A DNA stretch of 64,000 bases, from assembly GCA_963921425.1 (NCBI GenBank), contig OY992834.1, positions 5,828,001 to 5,892,000 of the forward strand, written 5' to 3'. The position numbers and the translations under genes are program-made. Source of the stretch: Dryas octopetala (taxonomy: Eukaryota > Streptophyta > Magnoliopsida > Rosales > Rosaceae). The first letter of the stretch is position 1, and every line of letters starts with the position of its first letter. Shown here one piece after another: positions 37,190 to 48,473 of the stretch. The notes beneath the pieces are model-generated. The model was not told where the DNA came from. It saw nothing but the letters and a program-made list of their open reading frames with translations, and did not search any database.

Positions 37190-38028
37190 CGAGAGGTGAG
37201 TTTTCTTTGCCCCAACTAACTTAATATGAGCAGATATACTTGAATAAAACAAGACATATAATATCGGAGATTTCTCAATAATTATGTATGATATATATCC
37301 GATCAATTAAGGATTATGATCTCAAATTTGAATTCTCTCATTCTCTAATTAAAATAAAGAAACAGATTATGAAATATTTAATTAGAGAATATCATGTGTC
37401 CGATAACCAATTTCAAAATAAATTATTTTTTAAGGAATTTTTTTGTAAATATATATTAATTAGAAAAAAAAAAAAAAAAAAAAACCCATATATAAACATT
37501 ATGCTAGCCCATATGATTCTTGGACTCGCGGTTTCTGGCCCAAGTTTCGGACCATCAATTAGGCCGGGCTTTAGACTGAGCTTCCGGCATTACATTGTTT
37601 TTGTTTGTTTCGTTTAATAGTCATTTCTTTTTTCATTTTTTAACTAAATTTTTTTGAAAAGTATAACACTACAACAAAAGAAAAAGAAAAAGTATAATGC
37701 TAAAATAAAATAAAAAATAGCTGTGTAGCTCCTTTTCCCTATTGAGCAGTTAACCAAAAAAATAAAATAAATAAATAAAACTCTTGGGGTTAATCAGAGT
37801 TTGGGTTGTGTTGTTCTGGACTCTCCCCTCCGGGCCCTCCTCTTGTTTTGTAGCCAACGTTTGTTTGAATCAAGACCTCTTTGTATGCAAAGATGAACCA
37901 CGTACCTTTTCTTAAAGGGCACCCATTTCTTTATTTGTTACAATTAAAGAACATAATCTTTTCATATTTGACCATTGAAATCCAAATCTATTAATGACAT
38001 TTATTCCGGATATCTTTCTTAAGTTAAT
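37190..38028. other. Upstream flank of copy 6 and left arm of a large inverted repeat
   Basis: The part 37500-37690 resembles 44630-44790 upstream of copy 7. The part 37700-38031 is the reverse complement, with few differences, of 47996-48282. No gene was seen. Confidence 0.6.
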
Positions 38029-39390
38029 AATCACTACTACAATAATGTAAATAGACATCGGTCAATAGACAACGATTTGTGTTTTGTCCGTTATCTTAAT
38101 TTACTACACAACGGTTTTTACAAAACCGTTATATGGACGTATAATATCCAATGGTATTTGGTTTTGAAATTTTTCTTAAATTATTAAACACAATAGTTTT
38201 AGACAAAACTGTTGTATTGGTTAAGTTACAAGAAAATAAAGAATTTGCGGGTCTTTGTATTTGGCCAAAAGCGGAGGCGCGCTAATGAACAGTCATCTCC
38301 TTAAGTCTAATTTGGTCAAAGCCCTCTGACTTCACCTACTTTCAGACACTCATCCCCCATTCGATTTCCATCTTTGCCGTCCTCAACTCCTCATCGCGCA
38401 GAAATCTCTCATAGCTCGATCTCTTTCCTTTTGCATTATCCAAATTTTCTCCCTCTCTATCTCTATCCTCTCTCTACGTCTATCAGTGTCTCTCTCGCTC
38501 TCTCTCCATTTCTGCTACTGACCGTTCTCGGCTAGATTTGGGAGCCCAACCAGTAAAGCTCATACAAGGTTTCGCTCTAACTGTAAAGCCCATCCCTATC
38601 TAATTATGATTTTAATGTTGGTTAGATTTTCTTGATTTAGGATTTAGGGTTTCATACAAGGAAGCTCCTCCCTATCTGATGAGGGTTTTTAATGTTTATT
38701 TGATTTTCTTGATTTAGGATTTAGGGTTTCATACAAGGAAGCTCCTCTATGAAAAGCATAATTTCTCTTTTCGTCAGTTCTTTTCTTTTGTTCAATTTCG
38801 GTGAGTTCTTCAACTGGGTACCTGTAATTTTTCCTTATATTCACTTTTATATGATGAGTTTTCTCTTTCTTTTAAGTTTGAGATTTCTATCTTTTCTTAC
38901 ATTTTGATGCATCTCTCCCACCTCCCACCTACATACCCATTCTGATTTTTTTTTTTTAAATCTGTGGTAATACTTGAGTTGGTGAATATTGTGTCTATGT
39001 ATCTGTGAGAGAGAGAGAGAGAATGGAGAGGGTGGTATAACCATCAAAGTTTGTTTAAGAAATTAATAAAGGATGTGTTTCTATGAGCAAAGAAAAAACA
39101 ATGCCATTCTAAAATCTCAAATTAAGCTAGACTCTTTATCCAATTATGTTTTTAGAGGACTTGGTAATTTTCTTTGTTCTGCTTATTTTGTGCTTTTAGA
39201 GTAGTTTGTAATCTCTAATGACTAATCTATTCTTTTGAATACTTGTTCTACTAGTTTTGTGCTTAATAATTTACTTTAATTTTCCATTACTTGAATCTCA
39301 CTCTAGGCAAAATCTAAGAGAAAAAAAAAATTAATTAGTATATAGGTGTTTTTCATTAATGAGTTATACATGGATGCAGAAAATGTTGTT

Positions 39391-39531
39391 GTGGGAGATG
39401 CAGGCTATTCATCTTGAAGCTCATGTTGAACAGATGTTTGATGGTTTGGATGATGCAGATGGTGCAGAGGATGTACCCTTTGATGAGCTCGTGGGCATGC
39501 AAGGACCTGTGTTTCATTTAATTAGTTGAAA
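39391..39531 (+). pseudogene. Captured fragment of a SUD1/CER9 (DOA10-like) E3 ligase gene
   Basis: The plus strand reads MQAIHLEAHVEQMFDGLDDA and then DGAEDVPFDELVGMQGPVFH followed by LIS and a stop. This matches the conserved segment of plant SUD1/CER9, an ER ubiquitin ligase, just before its transmembrane array. Only this short exon-like piece is present, inside the CACTA element. Confidence 0.7.
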
Positions 39532-39856
39532 ATGCATTCACTGTAAGTTGGTTGTCACTGATTTCCCCTGCCCCCCTCCTTTTAATTTATGGTTGCTGAT
39601 ATATTGTTTCTCAGGTTTTACAGTCTTTTCCTAGTTGCTCTCCCTGTAATCTTTATCTTTTGTTCTTATATTTTTACCAGTCTCTATTTGTATTTTTAAT
39701 GAAAGAAATTTTCTTATTTATGTAATTAATATTAACGTGTTGAGTGAATGAGGGACCCAAGTTTTGTTTGAACTTCTAAATTTATCATGTTTTTCCAGCA
39801 TATAAGTTGTTGTTATATATTGTTAATATATTTGTTTTCCTTTCTCTCCTTGTTTT

Positions 39857-40187
39857 TAGATCCATCTGTTGCTTTATTACATCATCTTGGACAGCAATTG
39901 AAGCATGTGACTAATGTTAATCTCTTTGATGCTAAGGCTTTGGAATCGATCAAATCAACCAGTTTATATGTAAGCTCTTGACCTTTTTTGTTTCTTGCTA
40001 TACATTTTGTTAGGGGTACTTTGATATATCATAGATTCTTGCTTTATCTTAGTCAAACCCAAGTTTGTTATTGCTGCAATTCATTGTTGCAGAATACATC
40101 TACTCGATCACTTTTTAGTGTTGGGAATAGGATTCTGGATGACAACATTGAGAGAAATAATGGCAATGTACCTCATGTATGGCAGTA
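39857..40187 (+). pseudogene. Captured exon pieces, probably from a KIN-14 kinesin gene
   Basis: Two exon-like pieces: 39858-39971 (DPSVALLHHLGQQLKHVTNV ... DAKALESIKSTS) and 40093-40187 (NTSTRSLFSVGNRILDDNIE ... NGNVPHVWQ). The second resembles the SLLSVVNGILD-IERKNGEIPHR segment of calponin-domain KIN-14 kinesins. Assignment is from memory and tentative. Confidence 0.45.
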
Positions 40188-41119
40188 AGAGGATACATGG
40201 ATCCGATACTGTTGAAGCCTTCATGAATCCATGCACATTTATAATTTAATTCCTTGTTCTCTGCTGTACATTTTATTTTGTATCCTTCATTAATCACTAT
40301 TGGAATTTTAAATGGACCTGTTTGAAGCCTCAGGTCTTTTATTAGTGACATGACTAGGAAAAAAGGAGAAAAAATGGCTGAACAGGTCTCTTTCAGATTG
40401 TTCTTGGTTGCAATTCATTCTATGTCTTCTGCTTTTTTGTATTTTATAACTTCTTTTCTCTTTTATTAATTTTCTGCTTCTATAGAATGGGGAAACTAAA
40501 TACATAATGTAGTTATATAATTTTTTTCTTTCTTAAATTATATATGGTTTGGCAAGGTGGTTATCTTTCTCAATTGCTTTCTCCTTAACAATATTGTAGA
40601 AATATGTTTGTAGAAACATTTCTGTTGGGCCTCTAACAGTTGCTAACATCTGTAAATCTCTTGAAGAAAATTATTAAATGGCTTGTACATGAGTAGGAGT
40701 CTTGAAGATGTAATTTTTTTAATCAATGTGTTCCGTTGACCTAGGAATTGTATGTTCTCTGGGTCCTAAGGTTGGTAGTCGATAACCAGGTGGTAATAAA
40801 AGAGGAAAATGGATTGTACATACATCAGATGGCCAATATTTTAGTTCTTTGGTAGTTGTACTGCTTTCCACCATTTAACAATTATTTTATAGTGTTTCCA
40901 TGGTCTATGTGGCTTTCATGTTAAAGGTTAGCCCTGTCATTAGCTGCTAACTTATTTTAGTTTGTCTGCAGAGTTCCTAAGTAGAGCTTTACATTTAGTG
41001 TAGTGTGTAGTGCGAAAATCTTGGTATTTAGAAATGGAAGTTCCAATTTTATGTTTTACTAACTAACCATTTTGGTCAATATATTGTCTATTGATTCTAT
41101 GTCCATTTTGTCTGCTCGT

Positions 41120-42200
41120 AGAATTTTGTTTTCAAACCTAGCTTATTACCTCAAGAGGGAAAAGCAGAAGGCTTTAGAGAATATGGAAAGAACTTCAGCT
41201 CAGGTATGGTTATCCATATTTCTGACAGAGTTATGCTTAGTGCATGCTTAGGCTTTGGAATGCATAGTTTTAGTAATTATTGTACTAAATCTTTGGTAAA
41301 TCTTAGGTTATCCATATCTCTAGCATCACTATTTTTATTTATTTAGCTTTCAATTAAATATTTGGTAAATCTTTTCTTGACATTTTTGAAATTGTAATAA
41401 ACCATCCATTGCTGTTTAAAGGGTGTTTTCCTTCTCAAATGACTCATAAAGAATTTTAACAAAAAGAGATTGTACGTGAAAGACTTGACTTGACTTGACT
41501 TTCAAAAAGGTTTTTATGTAAGCTTTGATGTATATATATGGACAATTGGAATGTGCATATATTGATGGTTTTGTTTATCCTTACAAATGGAAAGGATGCT
41601 GAAGAAGGGAGATGGCCAGAAAGTGGTTCTGGATGGTTATTGATTTTACAAGAGAGGATCATTCACAAGCTGTGCTTTTTGTGTGTGTCAGTTCTTGACA
41701 AGTAAATATATACATATGCCTTTTAATAAACCCCCCTTTTATAGGCATAATATATCTGCATCAGCTAATTGGCCCATGGATGATGGCCTTCAGTTTCTAT
41801 GCTCATTGTAGGAAATGGGAAATTGTGAAATAAACTTACAAAGTTTTGTAAGCATAATGATTATGTGATGAAAAACTCATAGTTGTAGCAAACTTACATT
41901 ATTAACAATTGACATGCAGGAACTTGAAAGGCAATCAATTATGAGGCTTTGTTTCAAATGCTCTTTTGGAAAGATCAGAAGCTGGATTACTTGTACAGAG
42001 GTACACCTTCCCATCTCAAAATATTTAAATGTCACATTTTATGGTTGCAGATAGAAGCTCAAAATGTGTTTTTATTTTCACAGATTTTGATTTTTCTTTA
42101 ATTAATGAGTCCATTTGCCTATTTTTCTGTAGGGATTCAAAGACGGGAGGAGCTCAAAATGCTTTGGTTGTCGGTCCATCTACACCAAAGGCACAATGAG
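41120..42200 (+). pseudogene. Unassigned exon-like pieces inside the CACTA element
   Basis: Possible exons near 41123-41205 (REKQKALENMERTSAQ before a GT), 41921-42000 and 42134-42199 (RDSKTGGAQNALVVGPSTPK, then AQ and a stop) are separated by T-rich intron-like DNA with GT/AG borders. They look like captured host exons. The donor gene is not recognised. Confidence 0.35.
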
Positions 42201-43496
42201 TAGTCTCTTGCTCTCTCAGTTTATTATTCTCTTATTATCTTCATGAAAGGTCTTTGGAGGCAACAATGGTTTCTCATGTTTTTATTTTATCTATGTTGTA
42301 CATGTATTGACTTGGTCATTTGGGGCAGCAAGACATTTTATTTTGTGAGGGAGGAGAGTAGTATACATGTATTTCTTTGATACATTATGACTTTGTACAT
42401 TGAAAAGGTTGAAAATATTATTGATTACTTTGTATCTAGATGTTAACAAGTAAATAATACAACAGATTCTCTATCAAAAGTGTTGTATGTACCTTTGATT
42501 TATAATGGTTCAATATCAGAAATCATTGTCTAATCCATAAGCATACCACGAAATCCTTAAAAAATTGTTGTACTAAATAACTTCATGCAACAGTTTCCAA
42601 CACAAAATCGATGTATCAAAGAATTATATACATCTAAACAAACTTGAAATAAATAGGCCACACAACGGTTATATACTAAAAACCGATGTTCTTAATAACT
42701 TTATGCAACGGTTTATTATTAACACCGTTGTATGAAAAAGCTATAGACATGACAATTGCATGTTTATGAATACCATACACAACGGTTTATAGCAATACAT
42801 TGTTGTCTTGAAGGGTATTTTAGCTCGAGTTTCTACTTAAAATAGTTGTAAAATACATATGTTTAGTAATCATAACCGTTGTCTAAATTGCTTTTACACA
42901 TCTGTCTTTAAGGATAAACCGATGTATAAGTTAGTGCTCAACAACAGTTTTCTCTAAACTATTGGTTTTGAGGGTGTATATACAACGGTTTTACACCTAA
43001 AACCGTTGTGTTAATGTCATCAACACAACGGGAAAAAACCGTTATCTAGTTGTACCCCAATAGACGTCGGTCGATTAGACGACGGTATTTAGGAACACTA
43101 GACAACGGTTTTTACCCGTTGTCAATTAGCTTTTTTGTAGTAGTGAATCTTTAGAGGGGTATGGTAAAAATAAAAATAAAAAAACTTTAGAGGCTGCCAT
43201 TGACGATCAAGGTGAGTTTTAATTTGGCCGGGGCTGTTTGTCACATTATTCGATATGAGAGAGCGTGAAAGAGCAACAAAAAGGTTTAGAAGTTTAAAAC
43301 CCAAAGCCAAAAGTATCTCATCACTAGTCATTTAAGCAAAGCAGAGAGGATATATCCTCCAAAACTAATTAACATAAATGTAAAACAAAATAACACCAAT
43401 TCCAAAACAAATATGCATCTAAAAGAAGCTTCTGAGTGCGTGTCGATCCTCCTAGCTAGTAGAAGTTGAAGGGCAAATTAAATTTCGATTTTCAAT

Positions 43497-44216
43497 CTAG
43501 TTCCCGAGGAAAACTTTTGTGAGAACTGAGTTTGACTCCAATGATGCCTTAAGCAATTTCACACCCTCATCCATGCCAAGAGGAACCACCTTCTCTTCAA
43601 GAGCACCTAGATCAACCTTGAACCTGTGGAAAAGAGCTACAGAGGACATGGTAGACATAGGCTTCACTTTTAGATCATCCATTATCATGTACGTAACAAC
43701 TTCTTCGACATACCCTCTAGCGCCGGAAGTTTCCACCTCAGTATCCCGCGGAGCAACATAAATTGTCCGTTGGCTCATGCTCTGAGAGCACGACGGACAT
43801 AAGGCTCTAGGGTCATCAGTTATATATTGGCCAGTCTCATTATTTTTGCGCATGTTGTAGTGGCGATGCATGGTGTAGCAGCCGATATCTGAACACGTGT
43901 ACATAATCTTTACAGCATTTGAGGTTGATTGGGCATTAGTTAACAAACCTAGGGTATTAGGTTCAACTGGTTCTCTGAGTTTTAGCAGGATGTCTTTGAA
44001 ATCGGGTTGCATGTATGTAGGACTAATATCTTCAATACTCTCATAAAGATTGACTAAGCTACCAGCCATGCCATCCTTAGAGAGCAACCTAATGAGATTT
44101 CCAATGGGAAGATATAGAAAAGTTAAGAGAAAGTTCACAGAGTCCTTACCCGCTTCAGCAAACAAGACTCTTTGAGTCTTTGTATCAATCAGAAGCTTCA
44201 AACTAGAGGTTGCCAT
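43497..44216 (-). CDS. DUF674 protein, copy 7 (intact, intron precisely lost)
   Basis: A single open frame of 239 codons from ATG 44216 to TAG 43497. The usual exon junction is continuous: GMDEGVKLLKASLESNSVLT, with GATGAG followed directly by GGTGTG at about 43566. All family blocks are present: SSLKLLIDTKTQRVLFAEAG, LLTFLYLPIGNLIRLLSKDG, a longer cysteine segment (MYTCSDIGCYTMHRHYN ... LCPSC), YVEEVVTYMIMDDLKVKP and KVFLGN at the end. In the usual KDFVDF block this copy reads KDSVNF. No poly(A) tail or insertion-site duplication was seen, and the flanks are those of the array, so partial cDNA-mediated conversion fits better than simple retroposition. Confidence 0.82.
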   Translation of the reverse strand: MATSSLKLLIDTKTQRVLFAEAGKDSVNFLLTFLYLPIGNLIRLLSKDGMAGSLVNLYESIEDISPTYMQPDFKDILLKLREPVEPNTLGLLTNAQSTSNAVKIMYTCSDIGCYTMHRHYNMRKNNETGQYITDDPRALCPSCSQSMSQRTIYVAPRDTEVETSGARGYVEEVVTYMIMDDLKVKPMSTMSSVALFHRFKVDLGALEEKVVPLGMDEGVKLLKASLESNSVLTKVFLGN

Positions 44217-45310
44217 TGAGGATGTGAGTGTTGATTTGGAGGATATGCACAACTGTGATCGAGAGTACGTACTTGATTGATGCCAAAAATTGGAAAAACG
44301 GTTTAGGGACTAAAACCCTAATTAGAGAAGATTACTATTGGATTTGCACTACTCACAAATCTCACTAAAAGATTTTGCATCCTAGAATTGGAGAATTGTT
44401 GTCTATTTAAAGGAGAGAGTTATGAGAGGATTTCTCCCCTTGTGACTAGGATTCCTGTGAAAACATCTAGAATCACTAGTTGACTTATTCTTTCTTTTCC
44501 TCCAAGTAACCCGATATAATTTTTTGTTTGGCCACTAAGTAACCCGATATAATAAATACCTATAAATCGGTAATTACCCCTGTTGAGTCCATATAAATAT
44601 TGGACAACATCAAACAAAATGGGGAGACAAGGGCATCAGCATGGTGTCTAGCCCATCATGATTATTGGACTCACTGGTTCTGGCCCAGGTTTTGGACTGA
44701 GCTTTGGTCATCGCATTAATGTTTTTGTTTCTTTCGTATAATAATTAATTTTTTCTTTTTTCATTTTATAACTAAATTTTTTGAAAAGTATAATACTAAA
44801 AATAAAAATAGTTAATGGATAGATATTAGTAAGCACACATAGAGTTTCAAACTCACAGGAGCATAAGAAAAATTGAAATTCAAATGGTCATTCCGTTGTA
44901 TTTACCCGCCACATAAATCACCAAAATGACAATGTTAAATAAAACGCACACTCTTCAAAAATAAAATTTCATGAAAGATTCCCCTAATTAATTAAGATTT
45001 AATTATATCTGGTCAATTAATGTTGTGGGAGAAACTCCTTCTTGATAACCATCTTTAATTTTAATGATGGGGGTGAGATTTCGTGGCTTACACCCAATCT
45101 ATTCTTGCATGGCCAGTTAACGTTCCATTTCAGTTACATAGATTCAAAATAGGGTTCTTCAGATATGGCAACAATTTGAGGGAGGACATAAGAGATTCAT
45201 CAAAACAACAAAGCACAGAAAAATTACAAATTCCACTTCAAAAACAATCATATCCCACGCATGTGCTCCAAAATAACATTTCCACTGGAATCAGACAAAA
45301 AAGCCTAAAT
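44217..45310. other. Upstream flank of copy 7 and spacer
   Basis: The part 44630-44790 is similar to 37500-37690 upstream of copy 6. The part 45060-45310 is similar to 54590-55130 downstream of copy 9. No gene was seen. Confidence 0.5.
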
Positions 45311-45315
45311 CTTCA

Positions 45316-45690
45316 TCATGCAGCTTTCTCTTCATGGAACACATGCATTGAAACCAAAGATTGCCAAGATGCCTTCAACAAACTTATATCCTGAAAGAAA
45401 AACCAATACATGATCATTTAGGATGACATATAGAACAATGTAAATATGATTTCAGACCTCAGATGTCTGAGTGAACATTCACAGTTCACCAAGTTGAGAG
45501 AAATGTAATATATGATTAATTTAGACCTCTTGCATGCCAAGAGAACCAAACTTCTCTTCGAGCTCTCCAACATGCTTAACACTGAGCTTGTTGAGCATAG
45601 TGCAATGCTCGAAATGGTAGACATGGGTTTCACTTCCAAGTTGTCCATGATCATGTATTTAACAACTTCCTTGACATACCTTCTTCATAG
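45316..45690 (-). pseudogene. DUF674 copy 8, truncated
   Basis: The exon 2 remnant is 45390-45316 (DISLLKASWQSL, diverged). The 3' part of exon 1 is at 45690-45530 (IMDNLEVKPMSTISSIAL, then a frameshift before LSVKHVGELEEKFGSLGMQE). The copy stops abruptly at about 45690, where helicase-gene sequence begins. Intron and exon 2 are close to copy 9 at 55.1 kb, so it is a broken duplicate of that gene. Confidence 0.85.
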
Positions 45691-46600
45691 AGGGATTGGT
45701 TTGCTTTATGCTGGACTGCTTCCAATTGTTAAGTTGTTGAAATGCTTTTTTATTGTGGTATGATAAGGTCAATTCGTTTTACTTCTGGATCATATCTGTT
45801 TCATGACAGTATTCATTTTCTTTTTTCAAAATGATATGCCTGTTACGTACCTATGATGATCTTTAGAGAATTAGAGGTTTGGTGATCTTTTGTGTTAATG
45901 GCCATTAGCGTTGTTATTTCCATGTGTGATTGAGTTGTTATGGTCATTTTGGATCTATCATGTCTTAATGCTTCTCTCTTTTCTTGCTGTAGGTTTTATG
46001 TTCAACAGAGACATTTGCAATGGGGGTTAATGCACCAGCTAGAACGGTGAGTTGTGTTGGCTGTTTTACGAAAATTGTAGTTATAATTTCTGCTACAATA
46101 TAAAGCATATTGGTGACCAACCAAAAAATATCAAGAATTTTGGTGTTATTTTTTTGGTACAAATTCTGTATTTCTGAGTTCTTTTGTTGAATAAGGTTTT
46201 TACTCGTAATAGTTTAAATTGGTTCAAGTACCTGCAAATGTGGTGATTGAAGCATTCATTTCTCTAGTTTGAGGCTAGTTTAGTCAATGCTTCTATTTTG
46301 ACTTCTTATAACATGATCAGTATGGCTTCTTTAATCTACAACGAGAAAGAACATATATATATGGTCTATGGCACCTGTATGTATTATAATTTTCCACAAA
46401 GCTACTTCATGTCCTGTACTAGTTGTGGTTTGTTTGTACCAATGGCAGGCCGTACGGGGAGAAGAGGATCGACTTGACAAAATTTGTACAGTTATTGTAA
46501 TGTGCCGAGATGAAATATTCCTAGATCGAACAGAGGGATTTGTAGCATGTCACAGTTGGAAGTGCAACCAGGGATTGCAGATAATAATATTTTTCAAAAA
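45686..46600 (+). pseudogene. Fragment of a SKI2-type DExH RNA helicase gene
   Basis: Plus-strand pieces: 45692-45755 (GIGLLYAGLLPIVK), 45992-46050 (STETFAMGVNAPART before a GT) and 46444-46530 (MAGRTGRRGL region with indels, then DKICTVIVMCRDEI). These are helicase motifs IV-VI of the SKI2/MTR4 group, with intron-like DNA between them. Frameshifts exclude function. It is joined directly to truncated DUF674 copy 8 on the opposite strand. Confidence 0.7.
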
Positions 46601-46919
46601 TTTTAGTCTCAGTCCAAACTGTAGGAGCTAAATGTAAAGCATACAGCTTTGGATAACTAGAAAGGTCCTATATATACTTTGAGACAAATTGTAAACTTTA
46701 CTTAATCTGACATGGAAAACGCATTCCAATCCAAAACAGCAGAGAAGATCCTCCAAAACTTACATAAATGTAAATCAAAATAATACAACCAAGTCCAAAA
46801 CAAATATGCATCTAAGAGAAGCTTCAGAGTTCTAAACAAAAATAAACCAAAAAGAGAAGCTAATTCAGAGTGTCCAGCAGCAGTTGACGGGCAAATTAAG
46901 TTTCGATTTAATTTAATGG

Positions 46920-46995
46920 TCCTTTCCTCGATTCCAAGGAAAACTTTTGTGAGAACTGATTTTGACTCGAATGATGCCTTAAGCAATTTCACACC
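46920..46995 (-). pseudogene. Orphan DUF674 second exon next to a satellite array
   Basis: From 46995 the minus strand reads GVKLLKASFESKSVLTKVFL then GIEER. The normal stop is lost, so the frame runs on to 46702 in 3' UTR DNA. An AG acceptor is present. Exon 1 is missing; the satellite begins 40 bp upstream. Confidence 0.8.
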
Positions 46996-47035
46996 CTAAA
47001 AACAAGCTGAACAACTAATGGTCATTCTCAATATG

Positions 47036-47880
47036 TAAAATTCTCAAGGAACGACTTGGGATGCCTTAAGGAACGACTTGGGATGCCTTAAGGAACGACT
47101 TGAGAAACTCTAGGATAGGATTTGGGAAACGTCAGAACCTGACTTGGAATGTCACTAGGTACAATTTGAAATGCATAAAGGGTATTCACATTTAAAATCT
47201 CTTGAATTACGAACTAAAATTCTCAAAGAACGACTTGCGATGATCTAAGGAACGACTTAAGATTTCCTAAGGAACGGTTTGAGAAACTCTAGGATATGAC
47301 TTGGGAACCGTAAAAACATGACTTGGAATGTCACTATGTACAATTTGAAATGCACCAATGGTTTAAACATTTAAAATCCTTCCAGTTACGGACTAAAATT
47401 CTCAAGAAGCGACTTATGATGCCCTAAGGACGACTTCAAATGCTCTAAGGAACGACTTGAGAAACTCTAGGGTTTGATTTGGAAACCGTCAAAACATGAC
47501 TTGAAATGTCACTAAGTACAATTTGAAATGCATCAAAGGTATAAATATTTAAAATCACTCGAATTACGAACTAAAATTTTCAAGGAACGATTTGTGATGT
47601 CCGAAGGAACGACTTCGATGCCCTAAAGAACGACTTGAGAAATTCTAGGGTATAACTTGGAACTATCAAAACATGACTTGTAATTTTAATAGATACAATT
47701 TGAAATGCACCAAGGGTTTAAACATTTAAAATCTTTTCAGTTACGAACCGAAATTCTCAAGGAACGACTTGAAATGCCCTAAAAAATGACTTCAGAAACT
47801 CTAGGGTATGACTTGGGAAACGTCATACTCTAAAAAATGACTTCAGAAACTCTAGAGTATGACTTGGAAAATGTCACACC
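47036..47880. repeat. Satellite-like tandem array, about 179-bp monomer, ~4.7 copies
   Basis: Monomers begin at about 47036, 47216, 47394, 47573 and 47751, a period of 178-180 bp. Each contains 'AAAATTCTCAAGGAACGACT', several GGAACGACTTG sub-repeats, 'TGACTTGGAATGTCACTA' and 'ACAATTTGAAATGCA'. The array sits exactly where the body of a DUF674 exon 1 should be. Confidence 0.9.
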
Positions 47881-47937
47881 CTTCGTATCAATCAGAAGTT
47901 TCAAATTGACAGTACCACAAAGCTAGAGGTTGTCATT
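47881..47937 (-). pseudogene. 5' end of a DUF674 exon 1, beyond the satellite
   Basis: The minus strand from 47937 has ATGACAACCTCTAGC and then a stop in frame, with LKLLIDTK-like coding recoverable in another frame. It resembles the start of copy 6. Together with the orphan exon at 46920-46995 it frames the satellite array. Confidence 0.65.
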
Positions 47938-47995
47938 GACGAGAAGTGAGTATTAATTTGAGGATATGCAAAAACTTGATACGAGCCTTTTAAAG

Positions 47996-48282
47996 ATTAT
48001 TAACTTAAGAAGATATCCGCAATAAATGTCATTAATAGATTTAAAGATTATATTCTTTAATTGAAACAAATAAAGAAATGGTGCTCTTTAAGAAAGGTAG
48101 GTGGTTCATCTTTGCATACAAGAGGTCCTGATTCAAACAAAAGTTGGCTACAAAACAAGGGGAGGGGAGAGTCCAGAACAACACAACCCAAACTCTGATT
48201 AACCCCAAGAGTTTTAGTTTTTTTTTTATTGGTTAACTGCTCAATAGGGAAAAGCTACACAGCTATTTTTTATTTTATTTTA
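47996..48282. repeat. Right arm of the large inverted repeat (CACTA empty site)
   Basis: Reverse complement of 37700-38031. At 47996-47998 the ATT (AAT on the other strand) is single and not interrupted, showing the pre-insertion state of the CACTA target at 38029. Confidence 0.85.
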
Positions 48283-48309
48283 GAGTATATGCAAATTAGT
48301 TGGATTTCA

Positions 48310-48472
48310 ATGCTCATATCAAGTTAGATTCAAGCCTGGTTGCACTTCCAACTATGACATGCTTCAAAAACCCTCTCTTCTAGGATTTCATCACAGCACA
48401 TAATTGCAATAACTGTACCAATTTTGTCAAGTCCTCTTCTCCCCGTACGGCCTGCCATTTGGTACAACTAAC
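48310..48472 (-). pseudogene. Second SKI2-type helicase fragment
   Basis: The minus strand reads MAGRTGRRGLDKIGTVIA, then CDEI and, in a nearby frame, VIVGSATRLES, the motif VI region of SKI2 helicases. It corresponds to 46444-46580 but in reverse orientation and less damaged. It abuts a DUF674 exon 1 fragment at 48474. Confidence 0.7.
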
Positions 48473-48473
48473 T

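Larger units (their letters stand above)
38029..43148. mobile_element. CACTA element (5.1 kb) carrying host-gene fragments
   Basis: The element 38032-43145 begins CACTACTACAATAATG and ends CTTTTTTGTAGTAGTG. AAT target duplications are at 38029-38031 and 43146-43148. Subterminal regions (38050-38220, 42480-43130) are dense in ACAACGGTTTT/AAAACCGTTGT motifs typical of En/Spm elements. No transposase was recognised. The interior carries spliced-looking pieces of plant genes. An empty site without the element exists at 47996-47998 in an inverted copy of the flank. Confidence 0.9.

Noticed and set aside
47036-47880. CRISPR array or coding repeat protein
   Set aside because: Monomers of about 179 bp abut with no spacers and have stops in all frames seen, so it is a satellite.
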